A stretch of 48,559 nt of DNA, taken from assembly GCA_021307315.1 (NCBI GenBank), contig JAJSPD010000152.1, positions 1 to 48,559 of the forward strand, in the 5' to 3' direction. The translations under genes were made by a program, and so were the position numbers. The stretch comes from Bisporella sp. PMI_857 (lineage: Eukaryota > Ascomycota > Leotiomycetes > Helotiales > Helotiaceae). The number at the start of each line of letters is the position of its first letter. The stretch's first letter is position 1. The notes under the pieces are model-generated. The model had not been told where the DNA came from and did no database searches. It worked only from the letters and a program-made list of their open reading frames with translations. Positions 25,732 through 36,912 of the stretch are shown here, piece after piece.

Positions 25732-27709
25732 TTAGCTGCATTTCCATGCTGCAGGATCCGTCGAGGGACCTGGCCCAATATATTTGTTGCTAGCGGGGAA
25801 CATGCAGTGGTTACGCGTGAACTCAACACCTAGGCTCGGGGTGTTGTTGACATACTTAGTACCTATAACTGCATTAGGTGCTTTACCATTCTCAACCCAG
25901 TCCACAATCCCGAGAAGGACGTTGCGCTGAGGATCTTGCGAAGGCGCCTTATCGCCAATCTGGCCAATCCCCCAAGCCCCAGGCCCACCCGAGCAGTGCT
26001 GCATGCCGCCGATGCGGAAGTATCGGTAGAATGAGTCTGGGTTGCCCATGGTGGCGTTGACCATCTTCCAGTAACGCTCGCTGTTGTCTGACGAGATGAC
26101 GAAGTCCTCCATACCGTGGAAGTGCAGGAGTTTGCCACCGGCAGCTTTAAACGCCTTCAGGCTGGGAGAGAAGGATGAAACACGAGCAGGATCCAAGCTG
26201 ATAGCAAATTCGGCGTCCTTGGCCGTGAACGTGGCTATGTCCCAGCTGGCGTTCGAAAAAATGACATATCGAAACCAGTCGACTGTTGTCTGGGCTGGGA
26301 TACTGCTATAATAGATAAAAGATGCACCAATCTCCGCTCCGGGCTGCATCCGTGGGTAGATGAGTTCGCCACTCGTGCCGAGAAATGGCCCCAACAATGC
26401 TGTTGCACGGCGGAGCTGCTCTGCGTTGAGACAATTTACCGTGTTATTGCTGCAGAGAAGGTTGCTGATGTTGGGTATGCATTTGTCGGGGTCTTCGATG
26501 ATACTTCACAAGAGCATTAGTAAATAGCGACAATAGGGGCAGGGCGGCTCTACCCATCGACTGCTCCGTCAAGCCCGTCGCATTGCTTAAGGATTTCGGA
26601 GTTAACCAAGGCCCTTTTCTAGATCAGTCCTCTATCTATAAATGAACAAATCCGAGCGGGTTAAAAATACCATTTATCGGTGGTGATAAATCCAGGATCG
26701 GATGGATCTAGCCCAACCGTCAAAGCTGCAAACGCACCTTTGGAGCCAAGTGCGTTGCTATCAAAAGCTGGTGAACCAGCAACAACTCCATCGAAGTCCT
26801 TAGGGTACATTTGAACGGATTGAAAGCCTTGCCGTCCACCAGTAGAGCATGCAAAGTAGTATGATTTTTTGTGTGCGGACCCATAGAATAGTTTTGTTAT
26901 TTTCTTCCCGACAACAGTGCCGGTATGTACACTTCCACGTGGATTATTAGCATTTGATATCGTGTAGGAATGGAGCGATGGAGCAAAACACTAACGAGCG
27001 GTACGACCAATCTGTTTAAGTGAAATCGTCAGCGACTTTTGAATCCAATGAACTTGGAAGGGGAAACAATCTTGCCTTTGAACCCCTCGGGGTTATTCAA
27101 CCATGATCCACCAGAAGTTCCATTGTGACCCCCATTAGCACTTACAGCTGCAAATCCGAGACCCTAGATTCGTTAACGACAGCACTAGGACTAAGGTATT
27201 CTTAAACTTGCGGTGGCGTATGTCAGCGCTTCATAAGTGAGACCTAGAAGATAGCATCATCAAGCAGCCCTAATTCTTAGACGCTTTTGTTCAACTCACA
27301 TCCACCAAGTGCGCCATTGCCAGTGCTTAAAAATCGACCAGTCCAATCCCGAGGAAGCCAAGTTTCGAGAATTATGCCGCTTTTGGGGGACGTGCTGACA
27401 TACAGCGCCAGGCGACAGAGGTCAGCAGGCGCGATTTGAGTAGTGTTGGTACCGAAAGCTAAACAGGTTGCATTCTGTATAAATGTAAGACAATGGTATT
27501 GGCTGATCCTGCAAAGTAGCACATACCAAATCAGAGACGTCTATGATACTCCCCGCTTGGTAATACTCTAACTTATTGACCTTCGAGCCTGGTATGTTCG
27601 TCAACACTTTCTTTCTAATTTGGGAGCAGGAGTCTTCGAACGTCGCCGCGGTTGCTTGAAGAAACAGCAGAGAAAGCAAGATAGAAGTGAAGAACCGCGT
27701 GGTAACCAT
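25732..27709 (-). CDS. Secreted tannase / feruloyl esterase, 528 aa, 8 exons
   Basis: The minus-strand exons are 27709-27527, 27474-27300, 27243-27212, 27163-27076, 27011-26996, 26931-26671, 26613-26554 and 26503-25732; together they read 529 codons without a break. Residues 1-21 form a signal peptide (MVTTRFFTSILLSLLFLQA). The protein belongs to the tannase and feruloyl esterase family, which cleaves gallate or hydroxycinnamate esters of plant material outside the cell. CSTGG at about 193-197 holds the nucleophile serine; HGMEDF (Asp about 405) and MQHCSGG (His about 441) complete the triad. The Cys next to Ser and the Cys next to His fit the family's CS-D-HC disulfide. Introns 3 and 4 (27164-27211, 27012-27075) use GC donors (GCAAGT, GCAAGA), and exon 5 is only 16 bp. 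Tannase versus feruloyl or polyketide esterase activity cannot be decided here. Confidence 0.92.
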
Positions 27710-27780
27710 ATTGACTTGTTGATTAAGTATGTTAAGTTAAATGAAAAGCGAGATGATGTTCTTCAATCTCCAATGGCGCC

Positions 27781-27788
27781 TTTTTATA
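27781..27788 (-). promoter_or_regulatory. TATA box of the esterase gene
   Basis: On the minus strand TATAAAAA lies about 72 bp upstream of the esterase ATG, a normal distance for a fungal TATA element with a short leader. It follows a pyrimidine/purine-asymmetric stretch. Confidence 0.5.
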
Positions 27789-28018
27789 GGGACAGAAACT
27801 ACTTACCTTGTTGTGATGCGCATTAGAATGATAATCTAATTGTGTATAGTGGTAGTGGCTGAGATCATAATTAAACGAGCTCGAAAGCGAAAGCGAAATT
27901 GAAAGCGAGAGGGGGTAGAATAGAGCAGCAACTAGATTAGTTAAGTGAATGCGTACACTGGGACTCGGTGGGGGAGAGAATAAAGAATGTTTCGATGACC
28001 ACAAAGCAGAGGATGTAT

Positions 28019-28215
28019 TAAGGTTTATGCCAGGCGCAAGCGAATACAGAGATGCATCCAGCCAATAAAATGACCTAGTTAAACGAAAGTAAGCAGGGCT
28101 AGAAATAAAAAACCAAAACAAGGGAAGTTTTAAGGTTTACACTAGGCGCAAGCGAATACAGAGGTGCAGCAAACGAATACAGAGGTGCATCCATCTAGTA
28201 AATGATCTAGTTAAA
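28019..28215. repeat. Degenerate direct repeats
   Basis: A unit running from AAGGTTTA through GGCGCAAGCGAATACAGAG and GTGCATCCA to CTAGTTAAAC occurs at about 28019-28091 and again at 28130-28215. In the second copy the segment GCGAATACAGAGGTGCA is internally repeated. The units differ by small changes, so they are an old local duplication upstream of the esterase gene. Confidence 0.75.
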
Positions 28216-28641
28216 CCAAAACAAACAGCGCAAAAAATGTTGTACGGGCGGGGTCTTTCTACACATCCCCTGGTCTGGCTTGAGCGCCTCACACGATTTC
28301 AATTTTTTATAACTTTTGCTATACCTTACTAAAGCATTTTATTTCAAGGCCGAATGGTCCTTAGATAGAAGACTATACAAATATCTTTTTGTTTGTGTGT
28401 TTTTGCGATGCGTTGTGGTTGTAATGCAAAAGTATAGATTTAAGATCCCTGCGGTCAACAATTTGAACCCCCAGAAGGCAAAACGCCAGCAATACCAATA
28501 AAACCTCCAGAATAATAACACAAACTAATAAGATAGCGGGCTATGAAAAAGATATTCGAACTCTAACGCCTCACTATATGTACCACAATATCTTTGCTTA
28601 AAACTTTTCTGTTTTTTAACTTGAAATTTAGGACGTTGCTT

Positions 28642-28819
28642 TGTGTCACGTCCCGTGCTCTGGAACACACGGGACCTATATTAGCCGAGCTCTCAGAGCG
28701 CCTCGTGTATATATAGCCTGCTCTCCTCGAGCTACTCTTCCTTCCTTGGCTTTAGATTCTCTGTATGATACCACCGTTGCCCTCTGCATCTGTAGATCCA
28801 CAGCGCGTGTCGTGACACA
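28642..28819 (+). repeat. 178-bp LTR-like repeat (solo LTR?)
   Basis: The segment starts TGTGTCACG and ends CGTGACACA, a 9-bp terminal inverted repeat of the TG...CA type, and contains TATATATA after GCTCTCAGAGC. It is related to the reversed copy at 12282-12446. I see no matching short target duplication (flanks GCTTT and CACTG-type), so the exact ends are uncertain. No gag or pol coding sequence is present. Confidence 0.6.
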
Positions 28820-30003
28820 CACTGGTTGGCAGGATGGAGGTTAGCGAGGTGAGTGAGGCGGGCAATTAGCACACAAAAGGGAAGGAATAAACCGATCCTA
28901 GAATGCTTGTACCGTCAACTTTCGTTCGCGAACTTGGGATTTCTGGCGTACCATGCCTGTTTGAGACTAGAGTTGTTCTTGTCAAAAAATTTCGGAGTCG
29001 CTGACGGCGATGATGATGGGTCATCGATAGTCTTGAATTCATTCGAACTTCCCTAACTCACTCTCCTGGCTTGACATGTCGGCAACATAGATTAAAGTGT
29101 ACATTATTTCTTGCTCTTAAACTCTCGGCGGTGTTCCCGGTATTTGTAGTACAAGCTGATAATGCCCAACTCAAGTGACGAGAAGAGCCAGAGGTGTAGA
29201 AACTACGGTCGCCTTGAGGGGTATCACAAATGGGGTCTGAAGGCATCACTTCATCCATCGAGGATATCTCAATTATCTTGTTCCAGCTAGAAGCATCTAT
29301 CCGAGATAGAGCCGGGAAGACAACAGCTAAATCGCTTGACAGTATGTTGGTGCTTGTCTTTGTGCATTTTCGTTTTTCCAGTTGGATTTATGTAAGACAA
29401 GACGCAAGTCTTTTCTAGCCCTTGAAATCCGTAACTCGTTGATGAGGCTCCGCATTCAAGTTGAGGAGCTTGCCATGGGAACAAAAGCATTAGATGTGTG
29501 GTAACTTCCCTCCGAAATATCATCTCGAATGCAGAAAATCATACCTTTTTCGCAAATACATCATTCTCTGAAAGTTTTCCCGGTTAAAGGCGACTCTAGT
29601 GTATAATATCTGGTTATCTTGTAGGAATAATTTATAAAGTTTGGGATGAATCTGTTGAACAGAATTCGGATCAGAGAAAAGAAACCTCACGACGGTCCCG
29701 CTGGCCTCAACATCTCACTACTTTGTTAACCATTCTTTATTGCTGCTATGCTTACTAACCTTTAATCAGATTTATCTTTTCTAGCTTTTCAATCAATTCA
29801 TACAGTTGCATATAAGGCACAGGTGGGAAGCTACAGTCATGGCCGTATTGTTATAGCCAGGAAAAGATCAAGCCTAAAGCAATAAAGAGACAGGCACAAG
29901 AGAATATATATTGAAGTGAGGAAAACTTGATTTTTCTAAAAGAGAAGAAAACGATTGTTATATACACATTTTAGGCTGAGATCAATACATAGATCACTTG
30001 AAA

Positions 30004-30015
30004 GATCACGTGATC
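30004..30015. promoter_or_regulatory. GATCACGTGATC palindrome with second CACGTG
   Basis: A perfect 12-bp palindrome around a CACGTG E-box, flanked by a looser outer inverted repeat (ATCACTT...AAGTGAT). Another CACGTG follows at 30024-30029. It lies 410 bp upstream of the dehydrogenase start and would suit a bHLH dimer. No binding is shown. Confidence 0.35.
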
Positions 30016-30424
30016 AAGTGATACACGTGGTCCTTAACATGAAGCGGCTGCTGCTTAAGTCTGGCGACTAAAACTGAACTAGCAAAAAAGGAATTAATTC
30101 CGAGTCTATCTTAATCCCTATATTCCCCAACTTTCCAGAAAAAAAATAAGCGTTTGTACTCATCGCCTTCAAAATCCCACCCTTTGACCAGGATGGAGAC
30201 TTCGGAGAAACGATCCCCTAGCGCAAAGTCTAAATCACCCGCCACTGGGGGCGGTACACTGCCCTACCTTAGGTACACCGGATACGCTCTGAGCATTGGG
30301 TATTTCAATCTACATATGCTCCGTCTTTCCAGAATCCAATTTTATGTTTATTTCTACAACAACCTAGAGTCTAATATCTGTTGCACTATCAGGATCTTCC
30401 ACAATCAAACCATAGAAAGCTAGA

Positions 30425-31701
30425 ATGAGTCCCTCAATCGTCAGCACGCACCCAACATACCGCATTGCCTCCATCCCTGCAGATGGAATCGGCCCTGAAG
30501 TCATCGAGGCCGGTGTGACCGTGTTAAAGAAACTTGCCGAAACCCTCAAGAGCTTTGATCTCGACTTTACAAACTTCGATTGGAGCAGCGAAACTTATAA
30601 GAAAACTGGAAAGTACATGCCAGATGATGCTTTAACAACTCTGCGCAAATTCGATGCCATTTTGTTTGGCGCTGTTGGGGCTCCCGGTATGCATGAGCCA
30701 ACCATTGATATTTGTATTCCCATTAACGAGTACATACATAGACGTCCCCGATCACATCTCTCTCTGGCAGCTACGCCTCGCAATCTGTCAGCCTCTGCAG
30801 CAGTTTGCGAATGTCCGGCCAACAAAAGTCTTCCGAGGCACACAATCGCCCCTTCGGAATTGCAAGGATGGGGACCTCGACTGGGTCATAATTCGAGAAA
30901 ACAGCGAAGGAGAATATGCAGGACATGGTGGGCGCTCCCATACCGGTCAGCCCTGGGAGACAGCAACCGAAGTCTCGATCTTCACTCGACATGGCGTGGA
31001 AAGGATTATGCGATTTGCTTTTGAGGTTGCCAAGAACAGACCGAAAAAGCACATCACTGTTGTGACAAAGAGCAATGCCCAAAGAAATGGAATGGTGATG
31101 TGGGATGAAGTTGCTGCCACTGTAGCAAAGGACTTCCCAGATGTCACGGTAGAGAAGATGCTTGTAGATGCGATGACAACCAGAATGGTCCTGAAACCGG
31201 AGTCATTGGATACAATTGTTGCTACCAACTTGGTGAGTTAATGATTCAACAAGAGTGAGGTAATTATACTGACTTATATGAAGCACGCCGACATCCTTTC
31301 TGATTTGGCTGCTGCTCTTGCTGGGTCTATCGGGATTGCACCAACAAGCAACCTTGACCCCACCCGTGAGAATCCGTCCATGTTCGAACCCATACATGGT
31401 TCCGCATTTGATATCACCGGCCTGGGAATTGGTAAGAGTACCCCGAAGAGTAAATTCTGGCGACCTTCGCTAACTTGGATCAGCAAATCCAGTGGCAACT
31501 TTTTGGACGGCCTCTGAAATGCTCGCCTGGCTAGGCGAGAAAGAAGCAGCTGACCAACTGCTCGAAATCGTACAGAAGGTGTGTGAGAAGGGCATAGTGA
31601 CAAAAGATCTTGGAGGGTCGGCAACCACTGTAGAGGTGACCAAGGCAGTCTGTGATGAAATTGAAAGCACTTTAGGGAAGACAAAGGAGGCCCAGGCATA
31701 G
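30425..31701 (+). CDS. Tartrate/D-malate-type dehydrogenase, 372 aa
   Basis: The exons are 30425-30686, 30742-31232, 31284-31431 and 31484-31701, all with GT-AG introns. It is a member of the isocitrate/isopropylmalate dehydrogenase family, oxidising and decarboxylating a 2-hydroxy diacid with NAD and a divalent metal. Landmarks are IPADGIGPEV near the N-terminus, VGAPDVPDH across intron 1, VIIRENSEGEYAG, the metal/substrate block VDAMTTRMVLKPE, NLHADILSDLAAALAGS across intron 2, and EPIHGSAFDITG. These resemble tartrate / D-malate dehydrogenases more than LEU2 isopropylmalate dehydrogenase, so a role in organic-acid catabolism rather than leucine synthesis is likely. No targeting peptide is evident, suggesting the cytosol. 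It converges with the regulator gene 76 bp downstream. Confidence 0.9.
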
Positions 31702-31777
31702 ATTTTATGGGCTTGGGTCCTTGTTCGATTTTTTGTACATATTAGTGTCATGTAAATACTTTGGAAGAACAACATTT

Positions 31778-34017
31778 TTAAGACATATGTCTCACAGCAT
31801 TCGACGGATCATACTGCTCATTCAGCTGGTAGGAAACATCCATAAGTTGAAAAATGTCATCGAATCCGTCAAAGTGTTCACCCAAAGGGTATTGCGCACC
31901 GTTCAAGGCAGACCATTCCTCATTCATAAGTGGGTGGGCCTGGGAGTGCGGTGTCTGTTCCTTCTGTGGAATGACGGACTGTGTTCCCCGGGAAGTTGAC
32001 GTAGCGGGTCGTGTGAATGCGTTTTGCGCCAAACGTTGATTTGTATTGGAGGAATGCTGCGCATCTATTCGCTTCAACCCATTAGATTCGCTATATGGCA
32101 TGGATGGGCTTGCATATGTCTGAGATGCAACAGTTGTTGATGTTAATTCGGTTCTTTGTGATTGTGAGAGGCGGCTTGAAACCCCATGCAAATGTGAATC
32201 AGGGGTCTCCATTGTTCTCTGTTGGGTGTTGACACTCTGCGAAGGGGTTCTGATTGGGATTTTTTTGGTCAAGGCGTTCTGTAGATCTTTGAGAGCAGAT
32301 GCACATGCACCTGGCCAAAAGTTACCGCGAAGGGAGAGCACCTCCAGAATTTTTACACATCTATCCGCTTCCCTAAAGAGGGTAAGCATCGAGCCTAGGT
32401 CATAACGTTTTTAACCTACCTTTGAGCGATATGGACGGAGTAGTGGCCTTCAGACGCAGCATAAAGAAGAATCAGTCCGCTTCATATAAGCAATTAGCGC
32501 ATAATACCAAAAAGATAGCAGGTATGCTTGCCTCATCCAAATGCACCATGTAAAGCCTGGCCAGAAAAGTGGGTTGTTTGTTCGACCATCAAATGCCATT
32601 GTCTCTTTGCCATCATGCAAATGTTGGTAAACTTTAGAAACAATCTGTTTTGATGCCCCGATACATTTTTGCATCGCTACTGAGAATAATAGTGTATTGT
32701 AACCTGATGTAATGACTGGTCGATTCAAAAGAATGGTAGATTCGTGCTTTTGGACAATAAGGAGCAGTTTGTGTGAGTCTTTTAAGAGCACTTGATCGCC
32801 ATGACCTTGTTCGGAATGTTCGCTAAAAGAGTAGTGAGGATCTACGAGGTCTTGGGCTTCATTCCACCATTTCGAGATTTCGGCATCGACAAATGCAACT
32901 TCCTCAGGATCAGTGGTTCTATGGACCAAAGCCTTGTGCCTCAATTCAAGAATCAATCCCTTGATCCGACCGTGGCGAGCAAGAAACGCTGGGAGAAGGA
33001 GACGCGGATCTAGTAATCTTAGCTAAAAAGTAACTTTAATAAGGTGGAAATGGTACCATGCGAATGAATATTGTCGGCTTCTTGACCCTCAGCATGCAAC
33101 TCTTTGTCGGGAAAACAGACATCGATATCATCATCCTTCAAGTCTAACGGAAGTCCAAGAGATTGGGAAAGATAGCGTTCTAGGCTATAAATTGCCCAGA
33201 ACAGTCTTCGCCTCATATCGACATCTGCCGAAGAAAATTGTTTGTATCTAGAGGGGCACCGATGTAATCCTAAATGAAATGCCATTCGTAATATGAGGCC
33301 GCCGATTCTTGATGCCGCGTTGAGTCGCAGCATCGAGACTAAGAAGACTTGTATGCTCATAAGAGCTTGTAAACTAGCAAATGTGGAGGGTTGTATTACG
33401 ATTGGAGTAAGACAAGAAATAGCATCGTCTATGGTATTGAAAATAAGATTCGAAGGGACGAGCGCTTGCTTATCTGGAAGCATTTGACGTCTGTCTGCAA
33501 CTGATATGGATAGAACGGAGCGAACGACAATCGTATCGACCATGCTTAAGCTATCTATACCATGATTCGATATCTTCTCCATCAGCCCTAGAACGCTAGG
33601 GGCATAAAGGAATGGAAATGGCGGATGCCAATTGTTGAAATATGGCTGGCTCCAACGAACCAAGTCGTCAAAGCTTACCGAGTCTGATGGCTGGTTTGTC
33701 GTAATCTCATCTGGATACCACAAAGAGCCGGGGGGGCCGTTCGTCTGAAGTCGGTCATCTTCTCCTGGGACCAGTTCATCATCAATAGCCTCGCTATCCT
33801 GACGATAATTCCGAGCGAACGAAGACTGGACAGTCCTTACGAAGTAAATGCCGCTTCCACTCCCCACAAAGCTCGAAGATCCTTTCATGAGGCTCGGCCT
33901 CATGTGACCTAGCTCCTGTGGTGAGCTTGCTGTGTCGCTCATTCTCATTGCGGAGCCACTTGATTGCCGCCGCCGCTTGCGTCTCGACTCGCCATCCTGA
34001 GGTGAGAATGATTCCAT
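31778..34017 (-). CDS. Fungal-specific regulator lacking a zinc cluster, 697 aa
   Basis: The minus-strand exons are 34017-33057, 33009-32532, 32479-32420 and 32372-31778. Intron 2 (32480-32531) is GC-AG, with donor AG|GCAAGC; only this splice joins WCIWM to SGLILLYAASEG in the family frame. Residues from about 60 onward match the middle homology region of Zn2Cys6 regulators: GSSSFVGSGSGIYFVRTV, then MAFHLGLHR, then DMRRRLFWAIYSLERYLS, then RCVKILEVLSLRGNFWPG. The N-terminus is basic (RRKRRR) but has no cysteine cluster, so it cannot bind DNA by itself in the usual way. A gene with a complete zinc cluster but no such domain lies just upstream on the same strand (34493-35730). They may be one gene with an unrecognised long intron, or a true split pair. 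Confidence 0.82.
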
Positions 34018-34492
34018 AATCCTATCGCAATATCCTATTCACATCTTGGGAAGGCATCCATGATGCTGGAAATAAAGTTTCAAGAGGCAAATTTAGATAC
34101 GGCGAGCCAGAGCGACCACAGTCACAAGAAATGGCGGATGCAACTCCACATTTTAAAAAACTTGGCACTGGCATATAATTTTCAGAACGATGTGAAAATT
34201 AGTAAGCATTTGTAGTATTCATGTTTCGGTTTGATAGTATAGATTCTGGTTGTGCGAATTCTAAAATACCGTTGAAATTTGGTAGCAAGTTTGCTACTAC
34301 TTGGAGGTAATTATGATGCATAGAAGCGTGAAGTAAGGTACGTTTTTTTCTTCGCAAATTGAAGAGATACTGAGCGTGAAAGGTAACCTTGTTCAGACCA
34401 TCCAATGGTCTATGCAATGGATATCACTTTATCATCACTTTCAAGACCACCCGAATTTGAAAATGTAATGAGACTGTGTTTGTTTAAAGGCT
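34018..34492. other. 475 bp between the two regulator halves
   Basis: No coding signal is seen; an in-frame stop lies just upstream of the 34017 ATG. If the two halves are one gene, this would be mostly an unusually long intron, or an inserted non-coding element. Confidence 0.5.
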
Positions 34493-35730
34493 TCAGTAAT
34501 ACACGTGTTTATGCTCAGCAGATAATTGTTTAGACCGGTGCAGTTCAGTACTATCTCTCAATGTCTCATTTTCAGTCGCTGACAAAAGCCGAGTGTGTGT
34601 GCTTTGTCCATCATGTTCTGCATCAACTGGCACCATGTGACCTAATGCTTGGGGTCCAGGGCTACCGCAATTGGTAGTGCTGGGATGGTTGATGTTATGG
34701 AACTGATTTTGGCTTTGAAGATGAGTACTCGATGGGCCTGGTATCGCAGATGGAGGATAAGTGGTGTCGAAAGGGATACTAGTGGATGGTTGGCCTTGAG
34801 ATAATCTTATAAGATCTTCTGCGAGGCTTGTTTCGGATATTTGGTAATCCTGATATTGCTCCTCAAAAGCACTGGGCTGCTGCATTTCCTGATTGGTACG
34901 CTTCTGAATTTGTAACGGTGCTGCGCCGATATGACCTTGAAGATAAGTCAGATAGCTTCTATAGAAGCTCATAGGTAGGTGTATACTCACTCTGGTTTGC
35001 ATTCTGTCCTGCCGCTTGGCTACTCCCAAAGAACTCCAACCACCTCTCCAGACTTTGCACATCCTGCAATGGGTAGTCCTTCCATTCTTCCATCCTAGCA
35101 ATCTTGTTTGGATTCATATCTCGGGCTAGGTGCCTTGGCGCAACAAAAATGAAATCTCCATCGTAGTTGGATAAGGCACCTTGCTCTTTAGAATTTCTAA
35201 GCTCTGATAAAGCATTATATAGTGCCGCTTCAGTTTCGCTCAAACGTTGCTCAAGACTTGCAAGATACCCGGTCGGGATTCCTCTTTTATTACTTTCGGA
35301 GTATCTACATTCAACATGTGAAGTCTCGCATTGTCCACAAGAAGGTCTGTAATTGATGGAAAGAATTAGCAAAGTAATAGAAAAACAATAGCAAACAAAG
35401 AAGATTTAGCCAATCCGAAATGTATCATTTAAGTTGTTGTATTAAGATGATGTAGATTACTTTTCATAATTTACGTGAGTGAAATGATACCGAGAGTGAT
35501 TCATGAAGTGATTCAGACAACCGTAGCCGCATCATGAGGCTCAAACGGACAAGGCCTTTGTCACTTCGATCATGGCCTGCTCCCAGAACAAACATTGCCA
35601 AATACTTACAACTGACGATCACACTGGAGTAGTCAATGATTGAGATCCAGTAAAACGTAAGGCGACTCAAACTTACTTTACATTTCTTCTTCTTGCAAGG
35701 CTCACAGGATCCCCCCTGATACTCCGACAT
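34493..35730 (-). CDS. Zn2Cys6 DNA-binding protein, 288 aa, with 14-bp exon
   Basis: The minus-strand exons are 35730-35677, 35623-35610, 35346-34991 and 34935-34493. The zinc cluster is assembled from three exons: CEPCKKKKCK, then CDRQL from the 14-bp exon, then PSCGQCETSHVEC, giving C9, C12, C19, C26, C29, C36 (2-6-6-2-6). The 14-bp exon is bounded by an AG acceptor and a perfect GTAAGT donor. A coiled-coil (ASLEQRLSETEAALYNALSE) follows for dimerisation, then a Gln/Ser/Pro-rich tail. Intron 2 is 263 bp, long for this window. The middle homology region usual in the family is absent here but is present in the adjacent gene at 31778-34017. An in-frame ATG at 35757 would add nine residues; I chose 35730 because MSEYQGGSC starts like relatives. 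Confidence 0.8.
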
Positions 35731-36775
35731 GGAGGTAGGTACTGTACGTAGATTCACAAGAGCACAGCTCCGAGCCCATCCGAGCCAAGCTATACAGGGG
35801 TAGGAGGCAGATAATCAGTATAAGAGTATTGGGAAATAGTATCGTTTATTGTGGACCCTGATTCGGTGGAGAAACAATGTGAGGTTATATAAAAGTGGGA
35901 TAGTGGGTGCGGAGAAACGTTCCCCGACAAGTCTTGGCATATCTTCCTTATGTCGCACGTGACACAAGACAAATAGGCACTACTCAACCTCAACCGCATT
36001 GTGCACCTAACCCATTGTTAAAAGAAATCAGCAATGTCTATATTTCACTTTAATTCGAAAGTAATCTCTTAACAGACTCCTAAAAGCACAAGCGCAGTGT
36101 TCGCCTCCACTTTAGCAACACATTTTTAATTCCAGACTTTTTTTATATGGCGACCACCTGCGTTAGTTTCAAACCGAGGGCTATGCGACTCAGTCATGAT
36201 TCTCACTGATCTGGGCGCAAATCAAATGAGTGAAAAACAGCTGAGATTTGGAATATCTGTGATAGATATCTCTTCACTTAGGTGAATGAGAGGGTAGAGT
36301 GGATCACGAGGTTCTGAGTTCAAGAGACTCCGCTACCTCTCCTAGACCCAAGTAAGTAGTAGTCATCTAGGAATCTAGAGAACATACGGGGAATTTTGAG
36401 ACCGGAACCTGTTGAGTCATCTAAAAAAGAGGGGATAGAAGCAATGCCCAGGCGCTGGCTTATACATAGATTCTCATTGCCAAATTCATATCCCCTCCTC
36501 CGGAAGCTCTCGATCACGTTAGCAGGCATCCCCATACAGTACAGTACCTCCCTTAGCAACACCATTCCTTGCCGAATAAGTAGAGCCTGAAACCTTGGTG
36601 CACGTTACCCACTTTGGAGTAAACACTACCGTGTGCCGCTAGAGCGACCCAGCAGAACGGTAATACTATGATGACTTTGCATCGGGAAGAGTAATTTACT
36701 ACCTGTTCGCAGCCCTAGCAGTAAAAGTCCGGTGCGGTATGGGCAGGCCGCACGGCCGACTACATGAGCATTCAA
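35731..36775. other. Intergenic, 5' flank of regulator
   Basis: No gene is supported. The minus ORF at 36320-36565 has protein-like composition but no family I know. An imperfect hairpin near 36285-36345 (GAGAGGGTAG / CTACCTCTC) is not a tRNA. Confidence 0.45.
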
Positions 36776-36912
36776 CGTTTCCTTTAAGACCAAGTTATTC
36801 ATGCTTACCAACGTTGAAAGGTGATCCCTGCCGAGCACTTCGCCTCAACTCCAACTTTTATCGGTGCACCTTCTCCGTCTCCTCGCACTGGCCTTGCTGC
36901 CCAAGTGTCAAG
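36776..36912 (-). pseudogene. Relic of a TPR (kinesin-light-chain-like) repeat
   Basis: On the minus strand the sequence reads LGQQGQCEETEKVHR, a stop, then KLELRR, a frameshift, then VLGRDHLSTLVSMNNL. This is the 42-residue TPR unit common in fungal NLR-type (NB-ARC/NACHT-TPR) proteins. One stop and one frame change within 45 codons show decay. No nucleotide-binding domain remains nearby. Confidence 0.65.

Larger units (their letters stand above)
27830..30424. other. 2.6-kb intergenic region with repeats
   Basis: No gene is supported. The region contains direct repeats at 28019-28215, an LTR-like repeat at 28642-28819 and a CACGTG-centred palindrome at 30004-30015. ORFs at 28853-29523 on both strands show no family features. 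Confidence 0.55.

Noticed and set aside
28019..28215. Possible CRISPR-like array
   Set aside because: The units are degenerate and adjacent without regular unique spacers, and the genome is eukaryotic.
36285..36345. Hairpin resembling a tRNA acceptor stem
   Set aside because: It is too short, lacks a T-loop and anticodon arm, and the stem has a bulge.
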